This document shows, in pieces, positions 28,285-38,188 of a stretch of 64,000 nt of DNA. The position numbers and the translations under genes were made by a program. Each line of letters begins with the position of its first letter. Positions within the stretch are counted from its first letter, which is position 1. This DNA comes from Bartonella australis AUST/NH1 (GTDB taxonomy: Bacteria; Pseudomonadota; Alphaproteobacteria; Rhizobiales; Rhizobiaceae): positions 682,001 through 746,000 of the forward strand of contig NC_020300.1 of NCBI RefSeq assembly GCF_000341355.1. Direction: 5' to 3'. The notes beneath the pieces were generated by a model. The model did no database searches, had not been told where the DNA came from, and saw only the letters and a program-made list of their open reading frames with translations.

Positions 28285-28422
28285 AAAAAGTGAAAGTGCT
28301 TAGGCTAATAGAGTATTTTATTAATCGGGTTATTTTGTGGATAATCAGTTTTGCTACGGCACGATAAATCCGGTTATTTATTGTAGGAATATAAAAATTC
28401 GAATCATAATCAGCCTCGCAGC

Positions 28423-29829
28423 TTAAGCCCGGATTTTGATGAGCATGAACGCGGGGATGTCGTCACCAAATCCCAAAGGCGGGTAATTTTTATCTTTCTC
28501 ATGGTAATACTGCTCGGGAGAATTTTTTTCTTTATTGCTCGCGACCTCGGTGCAAGACAGTCGACCTTTTTGGGGCACTTTCTGAGCCCGAACAGCGCGC
28601 TTTCTTTGAATTGTCTTTGAGGACGGTTTCGCAGATTCTGTTTTACAAATATCATTGCTTGTTTTATCACTAAAAGCCAAAGTGGATGGCCCTCCGTCGA
28701 GCCACTCAATTTTTTCTTTGCTCATCTCTTCAATGGCAGCGACGTATTTTTCGTCAGCTTGCGTAACGATCGTAAAAGCCTTGCCGCTGCGTTTTGCACG
28801 CCCTGTGCGGCCGATTCGATGAATATAATCCTCAGCGTGCGTCGGCACATCATAGTTGAAGATATGGCTTACAGCTGGAATATCGAGGCCGCGAGCAGCG
28901 ACGTCAGAAGCAATAAGAAGTGTGATTTTGCCGTCTTTGAAATTAGCAAGCGTGCTTGTACGTGTGTGTTGATCCATATCGCCATGAAGCGCGCCTACAC
29001 TGAAATTATATTTAACGAGTGATCTAAAAAGCTCAGAAATATCTTTTTTTCGGTTGCAAAAAATAATAGCGTTTTTGAGTTTATCGCCTTCATCGTGGAT
29101 AAGACCTCGCAGAATAGCTCTTTTATCCCACGGTTTACTCCCAGATTTTACAAGTCGCTGAGTGATTGTCCGCGCAGTTACAAATTCTTTCGTAATTTCA
29201 ATATATACAGGTGAATGCAAAAATTGCTCTGTTAATTTTGCGATTTCTGGCGCCATTGTTGCCGAGAAAAATAAAGTCTGGCGAGTAAAAGGGGTTAGTC
29301 TGCAGATACGTTCAATATCGGGGATAAAACCCATATCCAACATACGGTCGGCTTCATCAATGACGAGAATTTCGACGCCCACTAAAAGCAATTTACCGCG
29401 TTCGAAATGATCAAGAAGGCGTCCTGGAGTTGCTATAAGAACGTCAGTGCCTCGTTCAAGTTTACGGTCTTGATGTTCAAAGGAAACACCACCAATTAAT
29501 AAAGCAACATTTAGGCGGTGATTCATTCCGTATTTGTCAAAATTTTCTTTGACTTGAGCTGCAAGTTCTCGTGTTGGGACTAATATAAGAGTCCGGGGCA
29601 TTCTTGCCCTTGCTCGGCCTTTTTCGAGTAATGTGAGCATAGGCAAAACGAAAGAAGCCGTTTTTCCAGTCCCTGTCTGCGCAATTCCTAAAACATCTTT
29701 TTTTTGAAGAACATGAGGAATCGTCTCGCTTTGAATAGGTGTCGGAATCGTATATCCAACTGATTTAACAGCCTTAATAACCTTTGAAGAAAGGCCTAAA
29801 TTATCGAAACAGTCCGAAGGTGCTATCAT
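28423..29829 (-). CDS. DEAD-box RNA helicase (RhlE-like)
   Basis: ATP-dependent RNA helicase of 468 residues. All core motifs are visible: Q motif (YTIPTPIQSETIP), AQTGTGKT (I), PTRELAAQ (Ia), TPGRLLDHF (Ib), VIDEADRMLDMGF (II), FSATMAPEI (III), ASDVAARGLDIPAVSHIFNY (V) and HRIGRTGRAKRSG (VI). The C-terminal about 100 residues are basic and low in order (KTIQRKRAVRAQKVPQKGRL), as in RhlE proteins that act in ribosome assembly or RNA decay. No neighbour gives further hints. It is preceded on the minus strand by nadK. Confidence 0.92.
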   Translation of the reverse strand: MIAPSDCFDNLGLSSKVIKAVKSVGYTIPTPIQSETIPHVLQKKDVLGIAQTGTGKTASFVLPMLTLLEKGRARARMPRTLILVPTRELAAQVKENFDKYGMNHRLNVALLIGGVSFEHQDRKLERGTDVLIATPGRLLDHFERGKLLLVGVEILVIDEADRMLDMGFIPDIERICRLTPFTRQTLFFSATMAPEIAKLTEQFLHSPVYIEITKEFVTARTITQRLVKSGSKPWDKRAILRGLIHDEGDKLKNAIIFCNRKKDISELFRSLVKYNFSVGALHGDMDQHTRTSTLANFKDGKITLLIASDVAARGLDIPAVSHIFNYDVPTHAEDYIHRIGRTGRAKRSGKAFTIVTQADEKYVAAIEEMSKEKIEWLDGGPSTLAFSDKTSNDICKTESAKPSSKTIQRKRAVRAQKVPQKGRLSCTEVASNKEKNSPEQYYHEKDKNYPPLGFGDDIPAFMLIKIRA

Positions 29830-29977
29830 TCTTTCTATCGATTGCTCTGCAATTTTAACTCAGCCAGCCGGGTTATCGGCAAAGCCGAGCGTTCTACCTC
29901 ATCAAGAAGGGTTAAGATGCATTTATAAAAAAGTCAACTATAACTGCCATTATGTACGAAAAGAGTGATAAAAATAA

Positions 29978-30751
29978 TTAATAACGAAACTGTTCCAGTA
30001 AGATTCGTTCATCCCATGAATGGTCGGGATCAAAAAGAATAGAGGCTGTTACTTCTGTAGCTGATGAAATGCTAACTGAGCGAACAGATTTGACTTCGAC
30101 ATTATCGGCGGCGGCATTTACGGGACGTTTATCTGATTCGAGCATGTCAAAGCGCACCGTCGCTGTATTGGGAAGCAGAGCTCCATGCCAGCGCCGAGGG
30201 CGAAAAGGGCTGACAGGGGTAAGTGCCATAAGGGGTGCCATGAGAGGAAGTATAGGCCCTTGCGCTGATAAATTGTATGCAGTAGATCCTGCTGGTGTTG
30301 CGACGAGAATACCATCGCAACTTAATTGTTCCATGCGCACTCGGTGATCAACACTGATACGAATTTTAGCGGCTTGATAAGATTGACGGAATAAAGAGAC
30401 TTCATTGATTGCAAGTGCCTCGATATGTCCCCGGCTTTCGGAGTCTGCAATCATACGTAGAGGGTGAATTTCTTTTTTATGCGCGGCTGCAACACGGGTT
30501 GGCAGATTTTTTTCATGAAATTCATTCATGAGAAATCCTACAGAGCCTCGATTCATGCCATAAACAGCTTTTCCAGTATTCATGACGTTTCGCACCGCTT
30601 GCAACATTGTCCCGTCACCACCGAGTGCAATGACGACGTCTGCTTCTTCAAGAGAAAAATGACCATAAACGGAAATTAACTTTTCAGTAGCTTTAATGAT
30701 ATTTTTAGTTTCGGCGGAAATGAAATGAAAGCGGCTTGGCGGAGTAGTCAT
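29978..30751 (-). CDS. nadK: NAD kinase
   Basis: Phosphorylates NAD+ to NADP+. It has 257 residues, the short alphaproteobacterial form. The GGDGTMLQ motif with the catalytic Asp is near residue 46, NEVSLFRQSYQAAKIRISVD follows, and the C-terminal VATPAGSTAYNLSAQGPILP loop binds the NAD pocket. The ATG follows TCAGGATAATTCTTA (minus strand). It lies near nadE at 25.2 kb but on the other strand, so NAD and NADP synthesis genes are close without being one operon. Confidence 0.94.
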   Translation of the reverse strand: MTTPPSRFHFISAETKNIIKATEKLISVYGHFSLEEADVVIALGGDGTMLQAVRNVMNTGKAVYGMNRGSVGFLMNEFHEKNLPTRVAAAHKKEIHPLRMIADSESRGHIEALAINEVSLFRQSYQAAKIRISVDHRVRMEQLSCDGILVATPAGSTAYNLSAQGPILPLMAPLMALTPVSPFRPRRWHGALLPNTATVRFDMLESDKRPVNAAADNVEVKSVRSVSISSATEVTASILFDPDHSWDERILLEQFRY

Positions 30752-31030
30752 TAAGAATTATCCTGAATATGCATAACTTACTTTCTAACGTATTTTTTTG
30801 AATTTGAAAATTTTATATTAAGAGGCATTTTTGTGAAAAGAGGGATTTTGCACAAAAAATAATTTGTCTAAAAAATAATATCTACATGAGATAAAATACA
30901 GAAATGCGTAAACGCATGGAAAGTGAGCCAGCGTTCTCGTTGCAATTTTTTTTAAAAATGCTGATTCATCATTGAAGCTGGAAGTATGATTAGTTAAAAG
31001 GTCATAACTGATTTCGACAATCAGTTTTAA

Positions 31031-31107
<77 letters not shown>

Positions 31108-32363
31108 GACCTCTCGCTTCTGTAAGCTATTTTTATGTTGGTAATTGTCCGGAAGGTTATTTTTTCGTATCTAGTATGAATTGAGTGTAATTAAATGATG
31201 AATATCTGCATAAAGTGAGCAAATAGAGATGACACAGCCTTTCATCTTGTATTTGTTATTTCGATGGAAGATAAGCAAAATTTTAGTTTATAGGAAATTA
31301 TTTCGGTATTCCTGTGCCTTTTGGAATATCTGATATATAATTGTCGTTAGCTCTCATGGAGTTGTGAATCATGGCTTTTGCGGTTAACCTAGCATTCGTC
31401 CGCAGGCTTTCAGGTTTTTAGTTAAAATGCAGGTTTTGTAACCGTTGAAGTAACTACGGCTGCGTGGATGGAAAATAAAAAAGTAGCGCATTCTGTGTTG
31501 GCTGATTCACCACCGACTTTGGCAGATTAAGAAAACTGTATTTTAATTGTTGATTATTGTGCTCGTTGATTATTACAACAAAAAAAAATCTTTCCATTGT
31601 TATTGGTATTAAAATATTACTGCGAATCAACGGATTGGGTATCGTATTCCTTCAAAAAATACTTCATTGTTGCCCGTTATGGAGTACTTACGTAAAAATA
31701 TTGTGGCTCCTGAGAGTGGTCATTTGCGATTCCAGACATTGATGGAAGGTATGCACTGGTAAGCGAGGAATGTTTCCGGAGATGATTTTGTACGATTTAA
31801 GCTAAAATTAGGTATTATTTTGAGAGGAAGTAGAAAGAAGGTTACTTAATTTTAAGGCTTCCTAGCGCATGTATTCGACGAATAAGCAAGTATATTTGGT
31901 TTATTAAAGGACGAAAATCGGCGTTTTTAATGCTTTCATAATGGGCTAACGGTGACGTAAGAAGCCGGAGCGATTCTTTACCGCGATGCCGTTTATGTAC
32001 AGCTTGGCGATGCTTGCTCCTCTGATTTTTTTTTGTTAAAGTAAGAGATATCGGTCTTAGGCGCTGTGGCGATGCAGGGGGATGTCATCTAGCGGTTTTT
32101 TTTGTCATCGATGATTTGTTAGCCCCAAGAGGGTGGGGGGCGGTGTAATTTTTGTTGTAAGTGGCGCACGTCGCGTCACAATACGGAATGAAGTTATGTA
32201 CCTTGGCCGCTGTAATGTTGTGTTTTTCATGAAAATCAGAGAGATAAAGGTTTTTGGCTCTTTGGATTTGTCAAAATTTTTTACATTTCTATCAGCTTAG
32301 GTCCTTATTAATTTGCAGAGTGTATTTTATAGAGGGCGTTGTGGCGTTTGAAGAAAGAAATAA
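31108..32363 (+). other. Gene-poor 1.25-kb region after tRNA-Arg with coding-like fragments
   Basis: No intact gene. Two short stretches look like former coding sequence on the plus strand: 31426-31530 (reading NAGFVTVEVTTAAWMENKKV and on, 34 codons) and 31613-31762 (including IGYRIPSKNTSLLPVMEYLR and a final MEGMHW). They lie in different frames, have no start codon or ribosome-binding site, and I could not name the parent gene. The last 100 bp must contain the promoter of the permease at 32364. Confidence 0.4.
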
Positions 32364-33728
32364 ATGACAATAAACGAGCTTAAACGGAGCTTAGCTGGGC
32401 GGCAGGTCGTATTTTTGGCCCTCGGTTCTGCTATTGGAACGGGCCTTTTTTATGGTTCTGCGCGAGCAATTAATTTCGCTGGTCCGAGTGTTCTTATAGC
32501 CTATTTTATAGCGGGTCTAGCCGTTTTCATGGTTATGCGGGCTTTAGGCGAGATGATTGTTCGTAATCCGTTGCCGGGCTCTTTTGCTCGATACGCTGCG
32601 AATTACATATCGCCATTAGCTGGTTTTTTAACGGGGTGGACATATGTTTTTGGGATAATTCTCGTCGGTTTAGCCGATATCACAGCCTTCGCAACTTATA
32701 TGGGGTTTTGGTACCCCGATGTCGCGCCTTGGATATGGACACTAAGCATTACGCTTATTATCACTGGGATCAATATGGCTGCGGTAAAAATATATGGTGA
32801 GCTAGAATTTTGGCTGTCTTCTATTAAAATCATTGCTCTTATTGCTATAATTATTTCAGGTATAGCGCTCATTTTTTTTAACTGGAGTATGAATGTAACT
32901 TCCTCTATCGGCATTCATAATTTATGGCAAAATGGCGGCGTATTTCCGAATGGATGGCTTGGTTTTTTGGCTTGTTTTAGTGTCGTTATTTTCGCTTTTG
33001 GTGGTGTGGAAATTATAGGAATGGCGGCGATGGAAGTACAGAATCCCTATAAAATCATCCCGAAGGCGATTAATTCTACTCCAGTTCGCATTTTGTTATT
33101 TTACGTTATGACTTTAGTGGTCTTAATGTCGCTTCATCCTTGGAACGAAATTGGCCTTATCCATAGTCCTTTTGTTTCAATTTTTGAAAATCTCGGTGTT
33201 TCATCTGCTGCTAATATTCTTAATATCATCGTTGTTGTAGCAGTAATTTCAGCAATTAACGGCGAAATGTACGGTGCTAGTCGTATGATACATGGATTAT
33301 CGCAGGAAGGCTACGCGCTTAAGAAGTTCCAGCATTTATCAAAAAACGGTGTACCGATTTTTGTCATTTTACTAATATTTAGTGTTTTTCTTTTTGGTGT
33401 TATCCTTAATTATTTTTATCATACCCAGCTTTTTTTCTTTATTGCGGCAATGGCAACATTTGCAACAGTTTTTGTTTGGATGATGATTTTGCTTTCACAA
33501 ATTTTTATGCGCCTTAAAATGCTTAAAATGGAGCAGCGTGATTTAAAATTTCCAATTCCATTTTGGCCAATAGGATCGATTTTTTCCGTTTTATTTATGG
33601 TCTTTATTTTTGTTTTGTTATGCTTTTTTGATGATACACGGCCAGTTTTGATTGTAGGTATTATTTGGATCATTTGGCTCATTTTTTTCTTTTATATACT
33701 TAAATTATACAATTTGAATAAGAGATAA
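32364..33728 (+). CDS. Amino-acid permease, AAT/APC family
   Basis: Inner-membrane proton-coupled amino-acid transporter of 454 residues with about 12 helices. The first helix has VFLALGSAIGTGLFYGSARA, the consensus glycine-rich substrate-binding segment. FAFGGVEIIGMAAMEVQNP, then INGEMYGASRMIHGLSQEGY, are further family hallmarks, and the closest named relatives are ProY/AnsP/CycA-type carriers. It is isolated, with long gene-poor flanks. Together with the ABC importer at 11.3-14.4 kb it suggests reliance on imported amino acids. The substrate cannot be fixed. The start ATG follows AAGAAAGAAATAA. Confidence 0.9.
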   Translation: MTINELKRSLAGRQVVFLALGSAIGTGLFYGSARAINFAGPSVLIAYFIAGLAVFMVMRALGEMIVRNPLPGSFARYAANYISPLAGFLTGWTYVFGIILVGLADITAFATYMGFWYPDVAPWIWTLSITLIITGINMAAVKIYGELEFWLSSIKIIALIAIIISGIALIFFNWSMNVTSSIGIHNLWQNGGVFPNGWLGFLACFSVVIFAFGGVEIIGMAAMEVQNPYKIIPKAINSTPVRILLFYVMTLVVLMSLHPWNEIGLIHSPFVSIFENLGVSSAANILNIIVVVAVISAINGEMYGASRMIHGLSQEGYALKKFQHLSKNGVPIFVILLIFSVFLFGVILNYFYHTQLFFFIAAMATFATVFVWMMILLSQIFMRLKMLKMEQRDLKFPIPFWPIGSIFSVLFMVFIFVLLCFFDDTRPVLIVGIIWIIWLIFFFYILKLYNLNKR

Positions 33729-34317
33729 AATACACCAAAATACCAAAAAAACTAAAGTTAAATGGTGAGAATCTTAACGAAGAGGCGGTTGGTTGCGTAT
33801 TAAAGAAGGGGGGAGCGGTTATGATAGTTCTATTACTTTGTTGGCTAAAGAAACTAAATAAGAATGGATCGAATTGCTGCTATAACAGTCTTTTGGCTGT
33901 AAAAGAGGTAGTTAAAGAAGCTCATTGTTGCTGAGTTGCGGATACAAGTTTGGGCATTGGGAGCCAAAAGCCGTATATTCTGCTTCAGGGGGGCGTAAAG
34001 TTCAAAAATATGCAAAGCCGCTTATCTATAACTGTTGTTGCAGCTAGCCTTCTTTTCAGTTGTTTTTTATAGAATGCTGAACAGACCAGAAACTTATCGG
34101 TGGCTTAGATGAAAAAGAGCTTTAATTTTTAAGTTATTATGAAAGCACTAAAAATGCTCATAAAGCGGGGAAAGGAGTTTTATTATCTGCTTGGGTGCTT
34201 TTGTTCGCTAGTTCGAGGCTTTTGATTCCGCTGATATTATCGCGCGGCGCCGGCTAAGGGAGGCGCTTTGTTTTCCGCTTTAACAATACGAATATACTAC
34301 AACGGCATGAACCGTAA
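33729..34317. other. Gene-poor stretch between the permease and tRNA-Val
   Basis: About 590 bp without an intact gene. Several short open pieces in different plus-strand frames (for example near 33920-34060 and 34095-34255) have coding-like composition but contain stops and no recognisable family. The most I can say is that this is probably an old gene remnant. Confidence 0.35.
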
Positions 34318-34392
<75 letters not shown>

Positions 34393-34485
34393 ACCCAATG
34401 ATGGTGCATACACACCATATACAACCGCAAACGTCAATGCCTGATTTAGTTTTTTATTTAATAGGCATGCACGGGGACTGTTTTT

Positions 34486-34848
34486 TTAAGCAGCTATAAG
34501 TATTTTTTCAACTTCACTGACCAATTCACGCAGATGAAATGGCTTGGAGAGCACTTTGGCATCGGGAGGAGCGTCACTGTTTGAGTTTAGCGCGACCGCC
34601 GCGAAACCTGTGATAAACATAACGCGTAAATCAGGATCAATTTCAGTAGCGCGTCTCGCTAATTCAATCCCGTCCATTTCTGGCATTACGATATCAGTCA
34701 ATAAAAGGGAAAATGGCTCTTCTTGTAAACGTTTATACGCGCTAGCACCATTGTCAAAATCAGTAACATCATAGCCCGCACGTTCCAGCGCTTTTGTCAG
34801 AAAGCGACGCATATCGTTATCATCTTCTGCAAGCAGGATTCGTTTCAT
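34486..34848 (-). CDS. cpdR: Single-domain response regulator CpdR
   Basis: Receiver-only protein that, unphosphorylated, directs ClpXP to cell-cycle substrates in alphaproteobacteria. I use the ATG at 34848 (MKRILLAEDDNDMRRFLTKA), giving 120 residues; five extra upstream codons are open but not conserved. Acidic pocket EDD at residues 8-10, phospho-acceptor Asp52 in LLTDIVMPEMDG, conserved Thr in FITGFAAVALNS, and Lys in VLSKPFHLRELV. The sequence is close to rhizobial CpdR. It likely receives phosphate through the CckA-ChpT relay, whose genes are not in this window. Confidence 0.93.
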   Translation of the reverse strand: MKRILLAEDDNDMRRFLTKALERAGYDVTDFDNGASAYKRLQEEPFSLLLTDIVMPEMDGIELARRATEIDPDLRVMFITGFAAVALNSNSDAPPDAKVLSKPFHLRELVSEVEKILIAA

Positions 34849-35156
34849 AGTTACGTCCAACATTTCTATTTGTCAGAATTTTTTCTCATTACAGCAATAT
34901 ATACAATATAGAGTATTTATAAAAAAAGCGATAAAATGCTTATAATCAGAATGAATGGTAAAATGGTTAATTCTTCTGTATTTACTGTGGGTACATAGTT
35001 TTAAGGTTTTTTGAGTTGAATTCGGCGTTATGTGTGACCTTGAAAGAAGGTTTTATACCAAAAGAGCTTGAGTTAGTTACTTTATTTGGAAGGTTGTTAA
35101 GATTTTAAATACGGCCAGCTGCAAATTTATTTAAAAAACTTCATGTTGTAGGTAGG

Positions 35157-36056
35157 TTAGGGGATGAACACGTCGAATGCGACCCAAAATTGCTTTTGAT
35201 AGCGCTCTTCGTGCATAACCGTGTCGAGTTCAGCACCCATAATTGTGACACTGTCTATTAGATGGGTATGTCGGCATAATCGCCGCGCTTCGATGTTATT
35301 CGCGATATTGCTTTGATTAGCGAGGACGAATAGTGTCGGGATTTGTAACTGCCTATTAATTATGTTTTTTTTTGCAATTGCGATTGCGTCGAGTGTTGAT
35401 ACCATCCATCTAAATGTCGGCGGTTTAAGAAGACAACTAGAGGACGAAGATGTTTTATCATCGTGCCTAAATTTAATATTTTTCCGCTTCAACTTTTTTC
35501 CACCTTTAATAGGCAGACTTCCGAGGCCTATATCAGAAAGGAGCTGCATTAATTTATGTTGAAGACTGCCAGTTTTGTTACCTAACGGGGCAAAAAGAGG
35601 GGAGACGCAAAGCATTTTACTGAATTGAGTGTTAATAAGATCCAATGTACTAAGCGCTATCAGCCCGCCCATACCGTAGGTTAGCATATAGTAAGGAGGG
35701 GGACATTGCTTATGAATTATTTTTTTAAAAAACTCATATAAATCATTTATATCATTATTAATATTTAAATAATTATGTCGATTTTGTTTTTGTTTATAAA
35801 GCTGGGACCTATCCCGACAAAACCAGTCGAATATCGCTGTGTAGAAGCCGCGTTGGGAAATTTCATTCATTGCTGAAAAATATTCTTCTATAGCATTTGC
35901 ATAGCTTTCGAGAATGACAATGGTTCCTTTGACTTTCGCCGTTACGGGATGCGTTATTGCAAAACGAATTTTGCGGTCAATGGTTATTTCAAAGTAATCG
36001 TTATGAATACCAGAGGGAGAAGGACTTTGGCTCGCAGGGTAAAGAGATGTTTCCAA
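35157..36056 (-). CDS. Alpha/beta-hydrolase-fold protein without catalytic triad (lysophospholipase-like)
   Basis: A 299-residue protein aligned by eye with rhizobial lysophospholipase/monoacylglycerol-lipase homologues (QRGFYTAIFDWF, YYMLTYGMGGLIAL, QFWVAFDVFIP). The nucleophile elbow reads TYGMGG: the Ser expected between His/Tyr and Met is Gly128 (codon GGT, one base from AGT). The C-terminal GARHE-type His is replaced (GAELD, about residue 277), and the Asp region NQSNIAN is also changed. A Ser-rich insert (KTSSSSS) is near residue 201. The frame is open and unbroken, so it is either a pseudoenzyme or an early pseudogene. No signal peptide was seen. Confidence 0.75.
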   Translation of the reverse strand: METSLYPASQSPSPSGIHNDYFEITIDRKIRFAITHPVTAKVKGTIVILESYANAIEEYFSAMNEISQRGFYTAIFDWFCRDRSQLYKQKQNRHNYLNINNDINDLYEFFKKIIHKQCPPPYYMLTYGMGGLIALSTLDLINTQFSKMLCVSPLFAPLGNKTGSLQHKLMQLLSDIGLGSLPIKGGKKLKRKNIKFRHDDKTSSSSSCLLKPPTFRWMVSTLDAIAIAKKNIINRQLQIPTLFVLANQSNIANNIEARRLCRHTHLIDSVTIMGAELDTVMHEERYQKQFWVAFDVFIP

Positions 36057-36265
36057 TTGAAATCCTTTACAATGTATTTCCGCAGTTTAATACCAAATAA
36101 AGAGAATACTCATTGCTTATTGTAATGCTGAGAAAGGATTAAGAAACCGTTACTTTATTTTCGCACGTTCTTTTATGAATTAAAGCATAAAAGAGTTGAA
36201 ATACAGGAGATTCATTACCAAATAAACACTACAGTCGCCATGACGGGACTGTTAATTGTGTAAAC

Positions 36266-36319
36266 AAGCCTGCCGCGTAGAGGCTTTATAGGTTGGCTAT
36301 CGTCGCTCTAAAGGAGGGC
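36266..36319 (+). promoter_or_regulatory. Possible ROSE-like RNA thermometer in the hsp20 leader
   Basis: Two stem-loops in the 5' leader: AAGCCT (36266-36271) with AGGCTT (36281-36286), and GCTCT (36305-36309) with AGGGC (36315-36319). The second places part of the AAAGGAGGG Shine-Dalgarno in its loop and 3' arm. Rhizobial small heat-shock genes often use ROSE elements with such a short SD-masking hairpin. Folding energy was not computed, so this is a suggestion. Confidence 0.4.
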
Positions 36320-36325
36320 AATATT

Positions 36326-36820
36326 ATGCGTCAAGTAGATTTTTCGCCATTTTATCGTTCAACAGTAGGTTTTGACCACCTTTTTAACTGGTTTGATTCT
36401 AGAACTCAGCCGGATGATGTTTCTTCTTATCCGCCGTACAATATCGAGCGTTTAGGTGAAGATTCTTACAGGATTTCTATGGCTGTTGCCGGTTTTTCCC
36501 AGGATGCAATCGATATCGAGACGCATTGCAATCAATTAACCATTAAGGGTGAGAAGACGCTTGAGGAAAATGATGAAGGACGGGAGTTTCTTTATCGAGG
36601 GATTGCCTCACGCGCTTTTGAGCGGCGTTTTCATTTAGCTGATCATGTTAAGGTTGTTGGAGCGGAATTGAGTGATGGTCTCCTTCATATTCAGCTTAAA
36701 AGAGAAATGCCGGCTGAATTAAAGCCTAAAAAGATAGTTGTGCAAACGTTACCGTCTGCTGCCAAAAAGGCTGAGGGCCGCAGTGTGAGCGAAGAAATCG
36801 CGGGGAGCAAAAAAAATTGA
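36326..36820 (+). CDS. Small heat-shock protein, Hsp20/IbpA family
   Basis: ATP-independent holdase chaperone of 164 residues. The frame is open from 36293, but the ATG at 36326 (MRQVDFSPFYRSTVGFDHLF) follows a strong AAAGGAGGG. The alpha-crystallin domain covers about residues 32-130, with YNIERLGEDSYRISMAVAGF and FERRFHLADHVKVVGAELSD, then LLHIQLKRE. The C-terminus has KPKKIVVQ in place of the usual I-x-I motif region. A likely intrinsic terminator follows at 36847-36873, so it is a single-gene unit. The leader may be temperature-responsive. Confidence 0.93.
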   Translation: MRQVDFSPFYRSTVGFDHLFNWFDSRTQPDDVSSYPPYNIERLGEDSYRISMAVAGFSQDAIDIETHCNQLTIKGEKTLEENDEGREFLYRGIASRAFERRFHLADHVKVVGAELSDGLLHIQLKREMPAELKPKKIVVQTLPSAAKKAEGRSVSEEIAGSKKN

Positions 36821-36846
36821 ATGATATAAATTCGAGCAGTTAAGTG

Positions 36847-36873
36847 ACGCGGGACGGAAGTCTCGCGTTTTTT
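36847..36873 (+). terminator. Rho-independent terminator of hsp20
   Basis: CGCGGGAC (36848-36855) pairs with GTCTCGCG (36860-36867) around a GGAA tetraloop, with one G-T pair, followed at once by six T residues. It starts 27 bp after the hsp20 stop. Confidence 0.85.
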
Positions 36874-37086
36874 GTGTGTTTTATCAGAGAAATGAAATAT
36901 TTGAGAAAAAGGTTGTTTGCGCGCAATAACGGTTATAAATGCGCAATAAACAGACAATATCGTCGGGGCAGTCATTGCTGAGAAAAAACGCAAATTCAGA
37001 AAGCTTGAATTGAGCTAATAAAAGAATCACCTGGCCCACAAAAAACAATGCATGCCCTCCGTTTTTTGATACATGACTTGAGAAAA

Positions 37087-37163
<77 letters not shown>

Positions 37164-37810
37164 AATTTTTCGAAATGACTAAACGACTGCCTCTTTAAAG
37201 GCAAGAGAAAAAATCAATAGAATAAGATCCGATACGGTGTCTTTTTGCTATTTTAACAAGGGTTGAAAAAAATGAAAAAACTTTGTACCCCAGCTCTTTC
37301 CAATTAATCTTATATAAGAAATTTAATAATTAAGATATTGATTATAAATAATTTTAACAATTATCATTTACATAATTTTATCATTTTATGTAAATTATGA
37401 AAGTCGTGGATAAGGCTATAAAAAATCCTAAATAGGCCTGCTTTTTAATTTAGCCGTAGCAAAATAGCGGAGAGTAGAGGTTGCGTCTTTCGAAGTTCTT
37501 TTCATTTGCGCGAGCGTATTTTTTGAAAATGAAGCAGTTTTGTTAGCATTTCTGTTTGTGTACTGATATATTGCAGAAAGCCGACGGATTTTGGCAGATT
37601 TTCTTTTTTTTCTACAGTGTTTGTCATTAAAGAGGCTAAAAAGAGAACGATAGCAAGACTAGGATATAATTATGGTTTAACTCATCTAATATGTCCTTTA
37701 CTATGAGGGAGAAAGCTCGGAATATTTTAGGTGCGTCTTGTTATTTACTTATTGAGACACCAAGTGAATGAGACCGTTAAAGTGCTTGTACAGCAAAAAG
37801 AGAGTGAGCG
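37164..37810. other. Intergenic region between tRNA-Pro and sufA
   Basis: About 650 bp, very AT-rich at 37300-37400, with no open frame that can be supported on either strand. It must include the promoters of the tRNA (minus) and of sufA (plus). No gene remnant was recognised. Confidence 0.4.
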
Positions 37811-38188
37811 ATGAACCGTTTTTCGGTAATAAATTTGACGGAAGCCGCGGTAGACCGCGTTAAAACTATCATGAAGACAGAGGATGCGCGAGGTATCCTC
37901 GTCGGTATGAAAAAAGGTGGTTGTGCGGGGATGGAATATACAATTTCTCTCGTAAAAGAGGAGATACCTGATACAGATCTTGTTGAAATTGATGGTGCTT
38001 GCGTTTTTGTCGCGCGGGATGCGGTGTTGTTTTTATTAGGAACTCAAATGGATTATGAAGTGACGACGCTTCGTTCTGGTTTTGTATTCAAAAATCCTAA
38101 TCAAATTTCGGCATGCGGGTGTGGTGAGTCGGTGGAAATTCGTCCTGTTTCGCAAAATCAGTTAACTGAAATGTACGAAGTAAATTAG
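37811..38188 (+). CDS. sufA: A-type iron-sulfur carrier protein SufA/IscA
   Basis: Scaffold or carrier for Fe-S clusters, 125 residues. The three conserved cysteines are Cys38 (KKGGCAGMEY), Cys102 and Cys104 (SACGCGES). The ATG follows AGAGAGTGAGCG. In rhizobia this gene usually ends the suf operon, but no sufBCDS gene is in this window, so here it stands alone with long gene-poor flanks. The sequence is intact. Confidence 0.93.
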   Translation: MNRFSVINLTEAAVDRVKTIMKTEDARGILVGMKKGGCAGMEYTISLVKEEIPDTDLVEIDGACVFVARDAVLFLLGTQMDYEVTTLRSGFVFKNPNQISACGCGESVEIRPVSQNQLTEMYEVN

